From contig JAIBBK010000025.1 of NCBI GenBank assembly GCA_019694675.1, forward strand, positions 1 to 64,000: a stretch of DNA of 64,000 nucleotides, written 5' to 3'. Position numbers and translations under genes: made by a program. The notes below the pieces were generated by a model, which searched no databases, was not told the DNA's origin, and saw only the letters and a program-made list of their open reading frames with translations. Of this stretch, positions 54,347 through 63,676 are shown one piece after another. Source of the DNA: Ignavibacteria bacterium (GTDB lineage: Bacteria > Bacteroidota > Ignavibacteria > Tepidaquicellales > Tepidaquicellaceae). Position 1 is the stretch's first letter, and each line of letters starts with the position of its first letter.

Positions 54347-57220
54347 TTAGAAGTTCAGTCTCAATCCAAATCGAATCTGTCTCGGAGGTCCGTAATTTAT
54401 TACCGCTTTTGACCTCAACTCGTACCTTCTGACGTATTCCTCAGGAGTTACGCCCGGCCTGTTGAACGATTCAATCGTACCTTTTCCAGCTTCGGAATTA
54501 AGATAACCGGTTGTGCCCGGCAGTCCGCTTGATTCCCAAACGTCGTTGACGAGTTCCGAATTGAGAAGGTTGATCACATATATGTATGCATTCAGGTCAA
54601 GCTTCCAGATTGGGAAGGTCTTGTCCAGTTTGAGGTCCACTCTGTTGTTCCACGGACCGTATGCACCGTTGATAGGTGAAAGAAGCGGAGCTCCGACACC
54701 GGTGGCTGCAAACGGATCGATCGAATTTGACTTGATGGAATAAGGCCTGCCGCTGTTGAATGTGTAAAGCAAGTTCACACCGAATTGCGACAGCACATCA
54801 CCCATCCAGTTCTTCGGTACGTCAGTTCTTCCGAACCTGTAGTCAAGATTCAGGACACCTGTCCATCTCTGATCGTAGTCAAGCGGTGAAGTGAGCTTTG
54901 GCTGTCTTTCTCCAAGCCATGCCGCTGTTGAAGCAGAATTCGGATCTGAACCGGTACCTGAAGCAAAAGCAATACCAAGAGCAACGTTTATCGCAAGCCT
55001 TGAAGTCCTTCTCATGTCAATGGAAAGGTCAACGCCGCGTAGTGTTCCGTAGTCTTGATTTTCATAAACCTGGATCTGATTCGGGAGCTGAGGATATTTC
55101 TTGATTCCGATAAGGTCTTCAGTTTCCTTGTAATAGGCAGTAAGGTCAAGCGAGAAGTTTGTGCCGACCTGCTGCTTCACGCCGATTTCATAAGACGTTG
55201 TCTTTTCCGGATTGAGGTTCGGATTTCCGAAAGATCCGCTGAATCCCGCACTGTTCACCCAGTATGAGAGATTTTCATATCCGTTGTAAAGATATTCAAG
55301 CGACGGAAGCTGAATGAACTTTCCGTATTGTGCATGGAAAACAGTATTGTTTGTGACAGGGAATGAAAGTCCGATTCTCGGGCTGAATGCCGATGTGGGT
55401 TCGCTTTCATCCGTGAAGTCTGCATCGTCAAGTACATTCGGATTTCCGAAGCTTGTGATTGCAGAAAGGTCTCTTACTCTCCATGAATTAGCATCAAGGT
55501 AGTCCCACCTTAAACCAACATTAAGCGTAAAGTCCTTGAACTCAACCTTGTCCTGTACATAAAGAGCAGCAATGATCGGGTGCTTTGCACCGTCACGGCC
55601 TTCGTCATTGTCCTGAAGCTCGATTTGTCCTATCGCTTCGTTATATACGGGTGCGTATCCGTAGTAATTTGCAAGTCCGATTCCTCCGTTAAATGCGGAA
55701 AGTTGTGCTTCAGCTCCTGAATTGATCGAGTTGTACATACCGGTCGGCCTCATGTCAACATACCTGATGGTATGATACTTGTATTCACCGCCGAATTTTA
55801 TCTCGTTCTTTCCGGCCTGAGTTGTGAGGTTGAATGCCGTGCTCCAGTAAGAAGTGTTACTGGTTTCGTAGTAGTTCCTTACACGATTGTTCAAAGCGAA
55901 TACTCCGTATTCATCAAGACCGATAGCACCGCCCGGTGTTGTAAGACCCTGGACGCTGTTCGGATCACCGTATCTGAAGAAATCACCAAGAAACTGTGGA
56001 TCGCCTTCTTCATACTTGGTTCTGAAATAGTTGAACTGGACTTCGTAGAAAAGGTCTGACTTTACCTGGTGATTGATCTTTGCATAGTACTGATTCGTGT
56101 ATTCCTTTATCAGAGGATTTCTTTCGGAGTTGAAGAGCAGATAAGACTGAAGGAATCCCCTTCTTGCAGTTTCAGCAAGGCTCATACCAAGCTTCAGCTG
56201 TACGGGAAGGTCTTTGTTCAGCTCCTGGAAATCAACATTAAGCTTTGCATTTCCTGACCATCTCTTCATGTCATAGTTAGGGATTACATTGTTGGGCTGC
56301 TGAAGCTGATCCGAAATCCAGCTCGGACTGTACACCAGAGAAAAGTCCCTTTCTGCTCCAACATAGAAATTAAGGAATCTTGAAAGGTCTTTGCTCGGAA
56401 TGAGCGGGCCGCCAAATGCAAGGTTGTAAACATTATACCCCTGCGATACATCGTTCGAAAGCAATTCGTCGGTCAATACTTCAGCCGTACCTGAATATTT
56501 GTCGGTACCGCCTTTTGTCGTAACGTTGATAACACCGCTGAGAACGTTTCCGTATTCCGCGCTGAATCCGCCGGTCAGTACCGACATTTCTTCAAGCACG
56601 CTGTTGGAAACAAATGCGGTTGAGGTTCCGTCAAGCGGATTTGTGGTAAGAACGCCGTCAATGATGATGGCTGTTTCACCGTCCCGGCCGCCTCTGATGT
56701 TTATGTCGTTGCCTCTTTCATCCTGAATAACACCGGCTGTCGTTGAGGCGATGTTCTCAATTCCTCTGATACCGCTGTTGTCAATGAATTCCTGACCAAT
56801 GATCTTTCCGCTTTGGTCAGGCTGAATTGCATTTCGCTTGCCGACAATCTCGATCTCCTCTGTGGTGATCTCACTCTGGCCTGTAACTTTGAGTTCAAAG
56901 TCAACACGTGTGGTAAGGTCAGCCGACACTTTCACGTCGGTGACTTTTTGATTGTCATAGCCAATGTATGATGCGGTCATTGAATATGTGCCCACATCTA
57001 CGTTGAGGATTGTATACTCACCGTTATCATCGCTGATAGCTCCAAGGTTGGTGCCGTCAACTTTGACCGTTGCTCCGATCAAAGGCGCTTTGTCCTTTGC
57101 GTCAACAACACGGCCGGTGATTTTACCCGTTGTCCCCTGCTTGTCGAATGCAAATAAATTTGCTGCGGCAAGAGTCAGAATAACGAGCAGGGAAAGAGCG
57201 AAATTTGTAGCTGTCTTCAT
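54347..57220 (-). CDS. TonB-dependent receptor with carboxypeptidase-like N-terminal domain
   Basis: A 957-aa outer-membrane receptor. After the signal peptide (residues 1-24) comes a CarboxypepD_reg-like domain (GKITGRVVDAKDKAPLIGAT), then the plug (NIRGGRDGETAIIIDGVLTTNP) and a 22-strand type barrel with a terminal Phe (LRLNF). It imports or senses large substrates with energy from TonB-ExbBD. No SusD gene is adjacent, so it is not a classical SusCD pair. Substrate unknown. AGGGGG lies 6 bases before the ATG. Confidence 0.9.
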   Translation of the reverse strand: MKTATNFALSLLVILTLAAANLFAFDKQGTTGKITGRVVDAKDKAPLIGATVKVDGTNLGAISDDNGEYTILNVDVGTYSMTASYIGYDNQKVTDVKVSADLTTRVDFELKVTGQSEITTEEIEIVGKRNAIQPDQSGKIIGQEFIDNSGIRGIENIASTTAGVIQDERGNDINIRGGRDGETAIIIDGVLTTNPLDGTSTAFVSNSVLEEMSVLTGGFSAEYGNVLSGVINVTTKGGTDKYSGTAEVLTDELLSNDVSQGYNVYNLAFGGPLIPSKDLSRFLNFYVGAERDFSLVYSPSWISDQLQQPNNVIPNYDMKRWSGNAKLNVDFQELNKDLPVQLKLGMSLAETARRGFLQSYLLFNSERNPLIKEYTNQYYAKINHQVKSDLFYEVQFNYFRTKYEEGDPQFLGDFFRYGDPNSVQGLTTPGGAIGLDEYGVFALNNRVRNYYETSNTSYWSTAFNLTTQAGKNEIKFGGEYKYHTIRYVDMRPTGMYNSINSGAEAQLSAFNGGIGLANYYGYAPVYNEAIGQIELQDNDEGRDGAKHPIIAALYVQDKVEFKDFTLNVGLRWDYLDANSWRVRDLSAITSFGNPNVLDDADFTDESEPTSAFSPRIGLSFPVTNNTVFHAQYGKFIQLPSLEYLYNGYENLSYWVNSAGFSGSFGNPNLNPEKTTSYEIGVKQQVGTNFSLDLTAYYKETEDLIGIKKYPQLPNQIQVYENQDYGTLRGVDLSIDMRRTSRLAINVALGIAFASGTGSDPNSASTAAWLGERQPKLTSPLDYDQRWTGVLNLDYRFGRTDVPKNWMGDVLSQFGVNLLYTFNSGRPYSIKSNSIDPFAATGVGAPLLSPINGAYGPWNNRVDLKLDKTFPIWKLDLNAYIYVINLLNSELVNDVWESSGLPGTTGYLNSEAGKGTIESFNRPGVTPEEYVRRYELRSKAVINYGPPRQIRFGLRLNF

Positions 57221-57270
57221 GTTTCCCCCTATTGTTTAAAAATTTGAAGGTTGATTAAAAAAACTGTTTC

Positions 57271-57312
57271 AAAAAAAACCCTCACACCGGATGAAATCCG
57301 AGAGTGAGGGTT
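57271..57312 (-). terminator. Terminator of the 585-aa T9SS cargo gene
   Basis: AACCCTCAC/GTGAGGGTT with an inner CGGAT/ATCCG pairing forms a long hairpin; on the minus strand it runs into T8. It lies 28 bases after the stop. Confidence 0.92.
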
Positions 57313-57340
57313 GTTATTTTCTTTGGTGTTCAAAGAACGA

Positions 57341-59098
57341 TTACTTAATAAGCATCATCTTCTTTGTTTCCCTGAAATCACCGGCGCTCAGCGTGTAGAA
57401 GTATATTCCGCTTGAGAGGTTATTAGCACCGAATGTTACTTCTTGTGTTCCTGCTGAAACAACTTCATTGTTGATAAGAGTTGCAACTTCCTGTCCCTGT
57501 GAGTTATAAACCTTCAGGGTCACATTGGCACTCTTCTTTATATCAAACCTTATTGCTGTGGTCGGGTTGAACGGATTCGGGAAGTTCTGATACAGGCTGA
57601 AGTCTCCCGGCACAACACTTGAAATAGTGTTCACACCGGTAAGAAGAACATCTGTGGTAATACCAACACCTGTGCCGTTTCCGATAGGAGCTCCGTTTAC
57701 GTGTGTTCCTGCGAGCGAGTCACTTTGTACAAACATCTGTACCTTACATGTGCTTCCGGTAACATTGCTCGTAGGAGAAATGCTGAGGAACCTGTAGTCT
57801 CTCAACGGTGTCGGAGGAGTCATTCTTTCCGGCGTTGAGTATGAATTTCCGTTGTTTACTGAATAAGTGAACCAGCCTGCGAAATATGAACTTGTATCAG
57901 TTCCGGTTTGTCCGGTGGTGGCCAAGAAACCGACAAATATTCCGCCAAGCGTATTTGATCTGCCGATCGCAGGTCTGCAAATCGGGAGGAATGCATCCGA
58001 AACGCTTCCCTGATTCGGGAAGAACGGAACTGTTGCATCGCTGGCAACTACTTTTGCAACGCCGCCGTTTACGTCAGGCGACCATACCCTGATCTGTGAC
58101 GGAAGTCCCGGGAAGAAACGGGTTGCCGTAAGGAGTGATGTATTGAAAGCAACATGAGGCTTGCTGTTGTTGTCAAACACCATCGAAACGCCTCTGAGAC
58201 ATCCGATTGAGTCAGTTGCTTCATTCCAGTCCCAGATCTTCTGCTTTGGTGTCCAGGTAAGACCGCCGTCTGCTGAACTTCTGTAGAACACATCGTTCGG
58301 ATCAACATTGTCTGAACCGACAAATGCATGGCCGACTGTTCCGTTCGGAGCAAGCGCAAGAGAATAAACTTCAGCCTGGTCACCGTCAAAAGTCTGCCAT
58401 CCCGAGAAAGTTCCGGGAGTCGCTATATCTGTGGCTTTGTTGGTATAAGAGAAGACCTGACCATTAATCGATGAAGCAAAAACGATGTTATTGTTCGGTA
58501 AAGCCAGCACTCTTGCCCAAATAGGATCGCCTTCAGTGGATACACCCGGATCAATTTCATTGAATGAACCAAAACCTGGGCCCTGATCATAAAGGATCTT
58601 TGTGTGAGTTGTTGATCCGTTTGTATTGTTGTGGTTTGCAATTACAGCTGCTCCGCTGACCAAACCGCTGATGGCCGGGAAACCGCTTCTTCCTGAACCC
58701 GGAACATCACCAAGGTTTTCAAATGAAGCTCCGAAATTTGTGCTCAACAGGTATGCGCATGCCCTTGTGGCAAAACCTGCTACTGTTGAATACATGAATG
58801 TGGCGTGAACGTTTGCTGGCACGAGTGGATCCTGCCATATTTCCTGAGGAACAGCGTTTGACTGAAGGTCATACACTGTTGCTACAGGTGTTGTTACCAG
58901 ATTGAAAGTCAAACTTGAACTCTGATAAGGCGGTATGACCATCCTTGATGGGGTAACAGTGTATCCCGAGGTATTGTCATACTGCTCTGAACCGTCTGAA
59001 ACTTTGTGTGTCCTTAGCGACCTGTTGTCTTTAGCCTGAACAGCTGCTGAAGCAACCAACAAGAGAATAACAAGAACAGAGAGTAGCTTCTTTGACAT
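57341..59098 (-). CDS. T9SS type A sorting-domain protein with BNR-like propeller
   Basis: A 585-aa secreted protein with signal peptide (LLSVLVILLLVASAAVQA). The body (about residues 100-480) has sialidase/BNR-like repeats (SSADGGLTWTPKQK). The last 80 residues are a T9SS type A sorting domain (NFPNPFNPTTAIRFDI near the start, SSGIYFYTLSAGDF near the end). AAAGGAG precedes the ATG, and a near-consensus promoter is at 59163-59191. Probably a surface or secreted protein expressed at a good level. Confidence 0.87.
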   Translation of the reverse strand: MSKKLLSVLVILLLVASAAVQAKDNRSLRTHKVSDGSEQYDNTSGYTVTPSRMVIPPYQSSSLTFNLVTTPVATVYDLQSNAVPQEIWQDPLVPANVHATFMYSTVAGFATRACAYLLSTNFGASFENLGDVPGSGRSGFPAISGLVSGAAVIANHNNTNGSTTHTKILYDQGPGFGSFNEIDPGVSTEGDPIWARVLALPNNNIVFASSINGQVFSYTNKATDIATPGTFSGWQTFDGDQAEVYSLALAPNGTVGHAFVGSDNVDPNDVFYRSSADGGLTWTPKQKIWDWNEATDSIGCLRGVSMVFDNNSKPHVAFNTSLLTATRFFPGLPSQIRVWSPDVNGGVAKVVASDATVPFFPNQGSVSDAFLPICRPAIGRSNTLGGIFVGFLATTGQTGTDTSSYFAGWFTYSVNNGNSYSTPERMTPPTPLRDYRFLSISPTSNVTGSTCKVQMFVQSDSLAGTHVNGAPIGNGTGVGITTDVLLTGVNTISSVVPGDFSLYQNFPNPFNPTTAIRFDIKKSANVTLKVYNSQGQEVATLINNEVVSAGTQEVTFGANNLSSGIYFYTLSAGDFRETKKMMLIK

Positions 59099-59162
59099 TT
59101 TTTTCTCCTTTTGTTTTATGATTATAAATCAGTTTCGTTGTTAAGGGTTGTAATTTTGCGTC

Positions 59163-59191
59163 AATATAGCAGTAATGTGAAATGTTGTCAA
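59163..59191 (-). promoter_or_regulatory. Strong sigma-70-like promoter of the T9SS cargo gene
   Basis: On the minus strand TTGACA (59186-59191), a 17-base spacer and TATATT (59163-59168). Both boxes lie in a repeated CTATATTGAC unit, with one copy at -35 and another at -10. Transcription would start near 59156. Confidence 0.75.
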
Positions 59192-59278
59192 TATAGATTT
59201 TAGTATGAACAAATCGTAAAGAAAACTCGGGCGGAAAACCTTACTGTACGGGCATTTGCGGTCGCAACGCCTGTGACA

Positions 59279-60199
59279 TTATTCCGTTATCACAAGTTCT
59301 TTCAGTATCTTTCCGAACATTATCCGGGAAATGCGGTCTTTGCTCTCTTCCGTCTTTCCGGCAATGTGGTTTGTCATCAGTACATTCTTCAACTGTGAAA
59401 ACGCAGGATTTATGTTTGGCTCGTTTTCAAAAACATCAAGGCCGGCAAATCTTATATTCCTTTTATCGAGCGCTTCCAGCAGAGCTCCCTCATCTGTCAC
59501 GGCACCTCTGGAAGTGTTAATGAAGACTGCATCCTTCCTCATCATGCTGAACTGCTTTGCGCCCATGAATCCCCTGTTTTTCTTTTCAAGCGGAATGTGA
59601 ACCGTTACAATGTCGGAATGATTGAGAAGATATCTGAGACTCCTGAATTCAAAATCCTTGTGACGAGACCTCACTTTGGCATCCGTATCATTCGCAATCA
59701 CTCTCATGCCGAATGCATGCGCAAGCATACCGACATAACTGCCCACTTTGCCGAATCCGATTACTCCTATGTTCTTTCCATAGACCTCATTCCTTCTGAA
59801 GTCAACGTCACCGAAATTTCCGGAACGCACGCGGCCTTCAGCAGCAGTGATGTTCTTGTATATCGAAAGGATCATGGCGACAGTGTGCTCAGCTGCCGAG
59901 ATATGATTTCCCTCTTCCGCATTCATGACCTTGACTCCAAGCAGTGACGCCGCCTCCGTGTCAATGTGATCTGTGCCCTTTGTGAAGGTCGCAATTATCC
60001 TGAGATTTGAGGAACGGAGAAATGAAGCATCAATTTTTCTAGTGCTTCTGATCAGCAGTACATCAAAATCCCGGAATTCACGCAAGATATTTTCATTTGA
60101 AATTCCGGGTCTTGATACGACGGTGAATTTTCCTTTTGGAAGGAGGTTTGCCCCGGCCAGGCTTACCGGATCGGCCGCAAGGATCTTTACTGCTGCCAT
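59279..60199 (-). CDS. D-isomer-specific 2-hydroxyacid dehydrogenase
   Basis: A 306-aa NAD-dependent 2-hydroxyacid dehydrogenase. The Rossmann motif is IGVIGFGKVGSYV, and the catalytic residues are Arg in NTSRGAVTDEGAL, Glu in DVFENEP and His in NHIAGK. It resembles phosphoglycerate or erythronate-4-phosphate dehydrogenases in layout but has no C-terminal ACT domain. Substrate not determined; PdxB would fit the vitamin B6 interest of pdxJ elsewhere, but this is only a guess. It is 49 bases after ysxC. Confidence 0.85.
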   Translation of the reverse strand: MAAVKILAADPVSLAGANLLPKGKFTVVSRPGISNENILREFRDFDVLLIRSTRKIDASFLRSSNLRIIATFTKGTDHIDTEAASLLGVKVMNAEEGNHISAAEHTVAMILSIYKNITAAEGRVRSGNFGDVDFRRNEVYGKNIGVIGFGKVGSYVGMLAHAFGMRVIANDTDAKVRSRHKDFEFRSLRYLLNHSDIVTVHIPLEKKNRGFMGAKQFSMMRKDAVFINTSRGAVTDEGALLEALDKRNIRFAGLDVFENEPNINPAFSQLKNVLMTNHIAGKTEESKDRISRIMFGKILKELVITE

Positions 60200-60248
60200 T
60201 TTATGGGTGGATTGGATACGAAAAGCTGAAGCAATAATGCTCCAGCCG

Positions 60249-60839
60249 TCAATTGTCGAGGTAGTCCTCTACGAGCTTCAGAACTTCATTCTTTCCTTCT
60301 CCTGTGACTATAGAGAATGGAATGTAGTCAAGGCACAGATCGTCATTGTTCACAATTTTCGATGACCGGTAGATCTGCTTCTGCATCTTGTTGGAGGAGA
60401 TCTTGTCTGACTTTGTAAGAACGATCACGAACGGTATTTCATAGTACTCAAGCCAGCTGACCATAAGCTCGTCAAGATAGGTCGGTTCATGCCTGGAATC
60501 AATGAGGACAAAAACCAGCTTCACATTCTGCCTCTCACTGATATAATCCTCAACGAGTTTTCTCCACCCAGCCCTTATCTGCTCGGGAACCTTGGCATAT
60601 CCGTAACCCGGAAGATCAACAAGATAGAATTTCTCGTTGATAAGGAAATAGTTCAACTGCCTTGTCTTGCCGGGAACAGAGCCGATCTTTGCAAGCTTCT
60701 TCTTATTGCAGATTGTGTTGATCAGCGACGACTTTCCTACATTGGACCTCCCCACAAATACAAACTCTGAAAGTACAGAATTTGGAAGCGCTCTGAGATC
60801 GTAGATGCTCTTGATAAACTCCGCTGATGTGATTTTCAT
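60249..60839 (-). CDS. engB: Ribosome biogenesis GTP-binding protein YsxC/EngB
   Basis: A 196-aa EngB (YihA/YsxC) GTPase that helps assemble the 50S subunit. G1 is GRSNVGKSSLI, G3 is DLPGYGYAKV, G4 is LTKSDK. Short length and gene context next to ribosomal genes fit. It follows rplQ by 93 bases. Confidence 0.95.
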   Translation of the reverse strand: MKITSAEFIKSIYDLRALPNSVLSEFVFVGRSNVGKSSLINTICNKKKLAKIGSVPGKTRQLNYFLINEKFYLVDLPGYGYAKVPEQIRAGWRKLVEDYISERQNVKLVFVLIDSRHEPTYLDELMVSWLEYYEIPFVIVLTKSDKISSNKMQKQIYRSSKIVNNDDLCLDYIPFSIVTGEGKNEVLKLVEDYLDN

Positions 60840-60868
60840 TTTTCCCTGTGTCTTCTTATTCTCAAAGA

Positions 60869-60914
60869 GAAAATCCTTGACAATCTGATATTACTCAAAC
60901 TGAAAAGGATTTTC
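60869..60914. repeat. Inverted repeat between rplQ and engB
   Basis: GAAAATCCTT and AAGGATTTTC are perfect 10-base arms separated by 26 bases, lying just after the rplQ stop. Could be a weak terminator of the ribosomal operon or an RNA processing site. No U-tract follows. Confidence 0.4.
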
Positions 60915-60932
60915 AAAAATGCTTCTTATATG

Positions 60933-61508
60933 TTAAGCTTTGGCTTCTGCGCCCTCTTTCTTCTTCTTTGGCTTTGCGGGCTTCTTTTCATCAGACTTTG
61001 CCTTTGGTTCGGTAGTCTTTACCTTCTTCGACGCTTTCTTTTCGTCTGATTTCTTGGTGTCTGCCTTGTCACCCTGGGCCGCTTCCTTTTCCTTCTGCTT
61101 CTCCTGCTTCTGCTCAACATAGTTGTAATCGACAAACTCAATTATCGCAGTCCTTGCACCGTCGCCGGCCCTGTTGCCGGTCTTGAGGACTCTGGTGTAA
61201 CCACCGGGCCTGTCGCCGACTTTCACCGAGATCTCACCAAACAGAATATTGAGTGCATCTTTGTTCTCAAGGAATTTCCTTGCTTCCCTTCTCAGATGAA
61301 CGCTTTTTTCCGGGGAGGAATCCCTGAGCCTGAGCGCCTTTCTTGCCTTCGTTACCAGCGGCTCTATGTAAAGTCTAAGTTCCTTGGCCTTTGCCTCAGT
61401 CGTCGAAATTCTCTTGTTAAGAATCAGCGAGGCCGAAAGATTTGACATGAGGGCTGACCTGTGGCTTGCGGTTCTCTTCAGCTTGCGCCCTTTTCTTCTG
61501 TGTATCAT
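60933..61508 (-). CDS. rplQ: 50S ribosomal protein L17, with long basic tail
   Basis: A 191-aa L17. The conserved part is residues 1-125 (RKLKRTASHRSALMSNLSASL near the start, then VLKTGNRAGDGARTAIIEFVDY). The last 60 residues are a Lys/Glu/Ala-rich extension, longer than the 120-aa E. coli protein but similar to Bacteroidota forms. It is the last gene of the alpha operon. Confidence 0.96.
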   Translation of the reverse strand: MIHRRKGRKLKRTASHRSALMSNLSASLILNKRISTTEAKAKELRLYIEPLVTKARKALRLRDSSPEKSVHLRREARKFLENKDALNILFGEISVKVGDRPGGYTRVLKTGNRAGDGARTAIIEFVDYNYVEQKQEKQKEKEAAQGDKADTKKSDEKKASKKVKTTEPKAKSDEKKPAKPKKKKEGAEAKA

Positions 61509-61540
61509 TATTCAGATCCTTTTCTGTTATCAGGTTTATA

Positions 61541-62542
61541 CTATTTCGCGGTCTCTTCTTTCAGGTATTTGTCAACGTCCATTCCGAAAGTAAGCCCGAA
61601 GTTTTCTATCAGCTCACCAAGCTCGGCAAGTGATTTTCTTCCGAAGTTCCTGTAGTGGAGCATTTCGCTTTCGTTCTTGCTTACGAGGTCTGAGATAGTC
61701 TTGATGTTTGCAGACCTGAGGCAGTTCTGTGACCTGACCGAAAGGTCAAGTTCATCTACGGGCATCAGAAGTATCTTTTTGATCCTCTCAAACTGCTCAT
61801 CCCTTTCCTGTGTGACGGGCTCTTCACGCCTCGGAGCCTGCTGAGGGTTGAGGTTGAGGAAAAGCTGTACATGATCCTGCAGAAGTTTTGCAGCATATAC
61901 CAGTGCATCCTCGGGATTAATCGAGCCGTCCGTATTGATCTCAAGGATCAGCTTCTCATAATCAGTTCTTTTTCCGACACGCGTATTTTCAATCACGTAG
62001 TTTGCAAGCTTGACGGGAGAGAAAATAGAGTCAACGTAAATATACTCAATCGGCAGGGCAACATGCTTGTTGTCTTCTGCCGGCACATATCCTACTCCCG
62101 TGCCCATCCTGAGCTCAATGTTGAGGGTGGCATCCTTGTTGAGTGTTGCAATGTACTTATCGGGATTGAGGACCTCAAAATCACTTGTATTCTGCTGAAT
62201 ATCTTTGGCAGTGAATTTGTGCGGTCCTTTGAGTGTGAATTCGATCTTTGTGCCTTTTCCGGTAATGTCTTTGAACCTGACTTCTTTCAGGTTCAGAATG
62301 ATCTCGGACAGGTCCTCCACCACGCCTTTCAGCGTCGTAAATTCATGCGGGGCATCGTTTACCTTGATGGCAATGACCGCACTGCCCGGCAATGATGAGA
62401 TCAGTATTCTTCTCAGTGAATTTCCAAGTGTTACTCCGTATCCTCTTTCGAGGGGTTGAACGATAAACCTTCCAAATGTCTCCGTGTATGTTGATTCTTC
62501 CTTTAAGATAGCATCCGGCATTTGAAAATTGTTGATCTTCAT
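61541..62542 (-). CDS. rpoA: RNA polymerase subunit alpha
   Basis: A 333-aa RpoA. The N-terminal dimerisation domain has RFIVQPLERGYGVTLGNSLR, and the C-terminal domain has ELDLSVRSQNCLRSANIKTI and a final helix pair. It lies 32 bases before rplQ. AAAGGAC stands ten bases ahead of the ATG. Length is standard. Confidence 0.97.
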   Translation of the reverse strand: MKINNFQMPDAILKEESTYTETFGRFIVQPLERGYGVTLGNSLRRILISSLPGSAVIAIKVNDAPHEFTTLKGVVEDLSEIILNLKEVRFKDITGKGTKIEFTLKGPHKFTAKDIQQNTSDFEVLNPDKYIATLNKDATLNIELRMGTGVGYVPAEDNKHVALPIEYIYVDSIFSPVKLANYVIENTRVGKRTDYEKLILEINTDGSINPEDALVYAAKLLQDHVQLFLNLNPQQAPRREEPVTQERDEQFERIKKILLMPVDELDLSVRSQNCLRSANIKTISDLVSKNESEMLHYRNFGRKSLAELGELIENFGLTFGMDVDKYLKEETAK

Positions 62543-62570
62543 TCTGATGACGTCCTTTTTTTAATTAACC

Positions 62571-63200
62571 CTATTTGGAATACAACTCAACAATGAGCTG
62601 TTCGTTCGCATTGAACGGTACATCGGATCTTTCCGGCTCTTTCACGAACACGCCCTTCATGTTTGCCTTGTCAAGCGAAAGCCAGGGCAGTATCATGTTG
62701 TCCTTTATTCTTTTCATCGAGTCGTGAATGACCTCAAGCTTCTTGCTCTTTTCCCTTACCTGAATGGAATCGCCTGATCTGAGCAGAAAGGACGGTATGT
62801 TGACAACCCTGCCGTTAACCGTAAAATGCCTGTGCGAAATCAGTTGCCTAGCCGCTTTTCTGGAAGGTGCCAGTCCAAGCCTGTAAACTGTATTATCAAG
62901 CCGCCTTTCAAGAAGCCTCACAAGGTTATCACCCGTAATGCCTGTCTTCCTTGATGCCTCCTGAAAGTACTTTCTGAACTGACCTTCAAGTACGCCGTAG
63001 GTCTTTCTGACCTTCTGCTTTTCCCTGAGCTGAACGGCATAGTCGGTAAGCCTCTGCCTCTTTGAAACGCCGTGCTGTCCCGGTGGGTAGTTGCGTGATT
63101 CAATCGGACATTTGTCGGTGTAACACTTTGTGCCTTTGAGGAAGAGTTTGGTTCTCTCTCTTCTGCACAGTTTACAGCTCGCGCCTGTATATCTTGCCAT
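62571..63200 (-). CDS. rpsD: 30S ribosomal protein S4
   Basis: A 209-aa S4. The N-terminus has CKLCRRERTKLFLKG and a zinc-type Cys pattern (Cys-x2-Cys and Cys near residue 32), and the S4 RNA-binding domain (RLDNTVYRLGLAPSRKAARQ) follows. It binds 16S rRNA early in assembly and, in E. coli, represses the alpha operon. That feedback is not shown here. Confidence 0.97.
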   Translation of the reverse strand: MARYTGASCKLCRRERTKLFLKGTKCYTDKCPIESRNYPPGQHGVSKRQRLTDYAVQLREKQKVRKTYGVLEGQFRKYFQEASRKTGITGDNLVRLLERRLDNTVYRLGLAPSRKAARQLISHRHFTVNGRVVNIPSFLLRSGDSIQVREKSKKLEVIHDSMKRIKDNMILPWLSLDKANMKGVFVKEPERSDVPFNANEQLIVELYSK

Positions 63201-63237
63201 TTATAGTATAGCTTTTGCTGAATTAATGAAATTTGAA

Positions 63238-63624
63238 TTACTGCCTTCTCTTCTTCGGCGGCCTGCAGCCGTTGTGCGGAAGAGGAGTGATATCCTTTAT
63301 TGATGTGATCTCAAGCCCGGCCGTGTTAAGAGACCTTACTGCTGCGTCCCTTCCCGAACCTACTCCTTTGATCAGCACCTCTACCTTCTTGAGCCCCATG
63401 TCGAAAGCTGCCTTTGCTGCCGACTCGGCTGTAACCTGCGCTGCAAAAGGAGTGTTCTTCTTTGAGCCCTTGAATCCCATCTTGCCTGATGAAGCCCATG
63501 AGATCGTGTTGCCGTAAATGTCTGTGAGAGTGACGATCACATTGTTGAATGTTGCCTTGATGTGAGCAACACCGTTGGCATCAACATTGGATTTCTTCTT
63601 GGTCTTTTTGACGTTCTTTGCCAA
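63238..63624 (-). CDS. rpsK: 30S ribosomal protein S11
   Basis: A 128-aa S11 ([19 protein letters not shown] near the start, then [18 protein letters not shown] and the end [16 protein letters not shown]). It is in the conserved order after rpsM. Confidence 0.97.
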   Translation of the reverse strand: MAKNVKKTKKKSNVDANGVAHIKATFNNVIVTLTDIYGNTISWASSGKMGFKGSKKNTPFAAQVTAESAAKAAFDMGLKKVEVLIKGVGSGRDAAVRSLNTAGLEITSIKDITPLPHNGCRPPKKRRQ

Positions 63625-63676
63625 ATTATTGCAATTTGATTATTCTGAAATTCTGCCTCAGCAGTTGCGGGACTGC

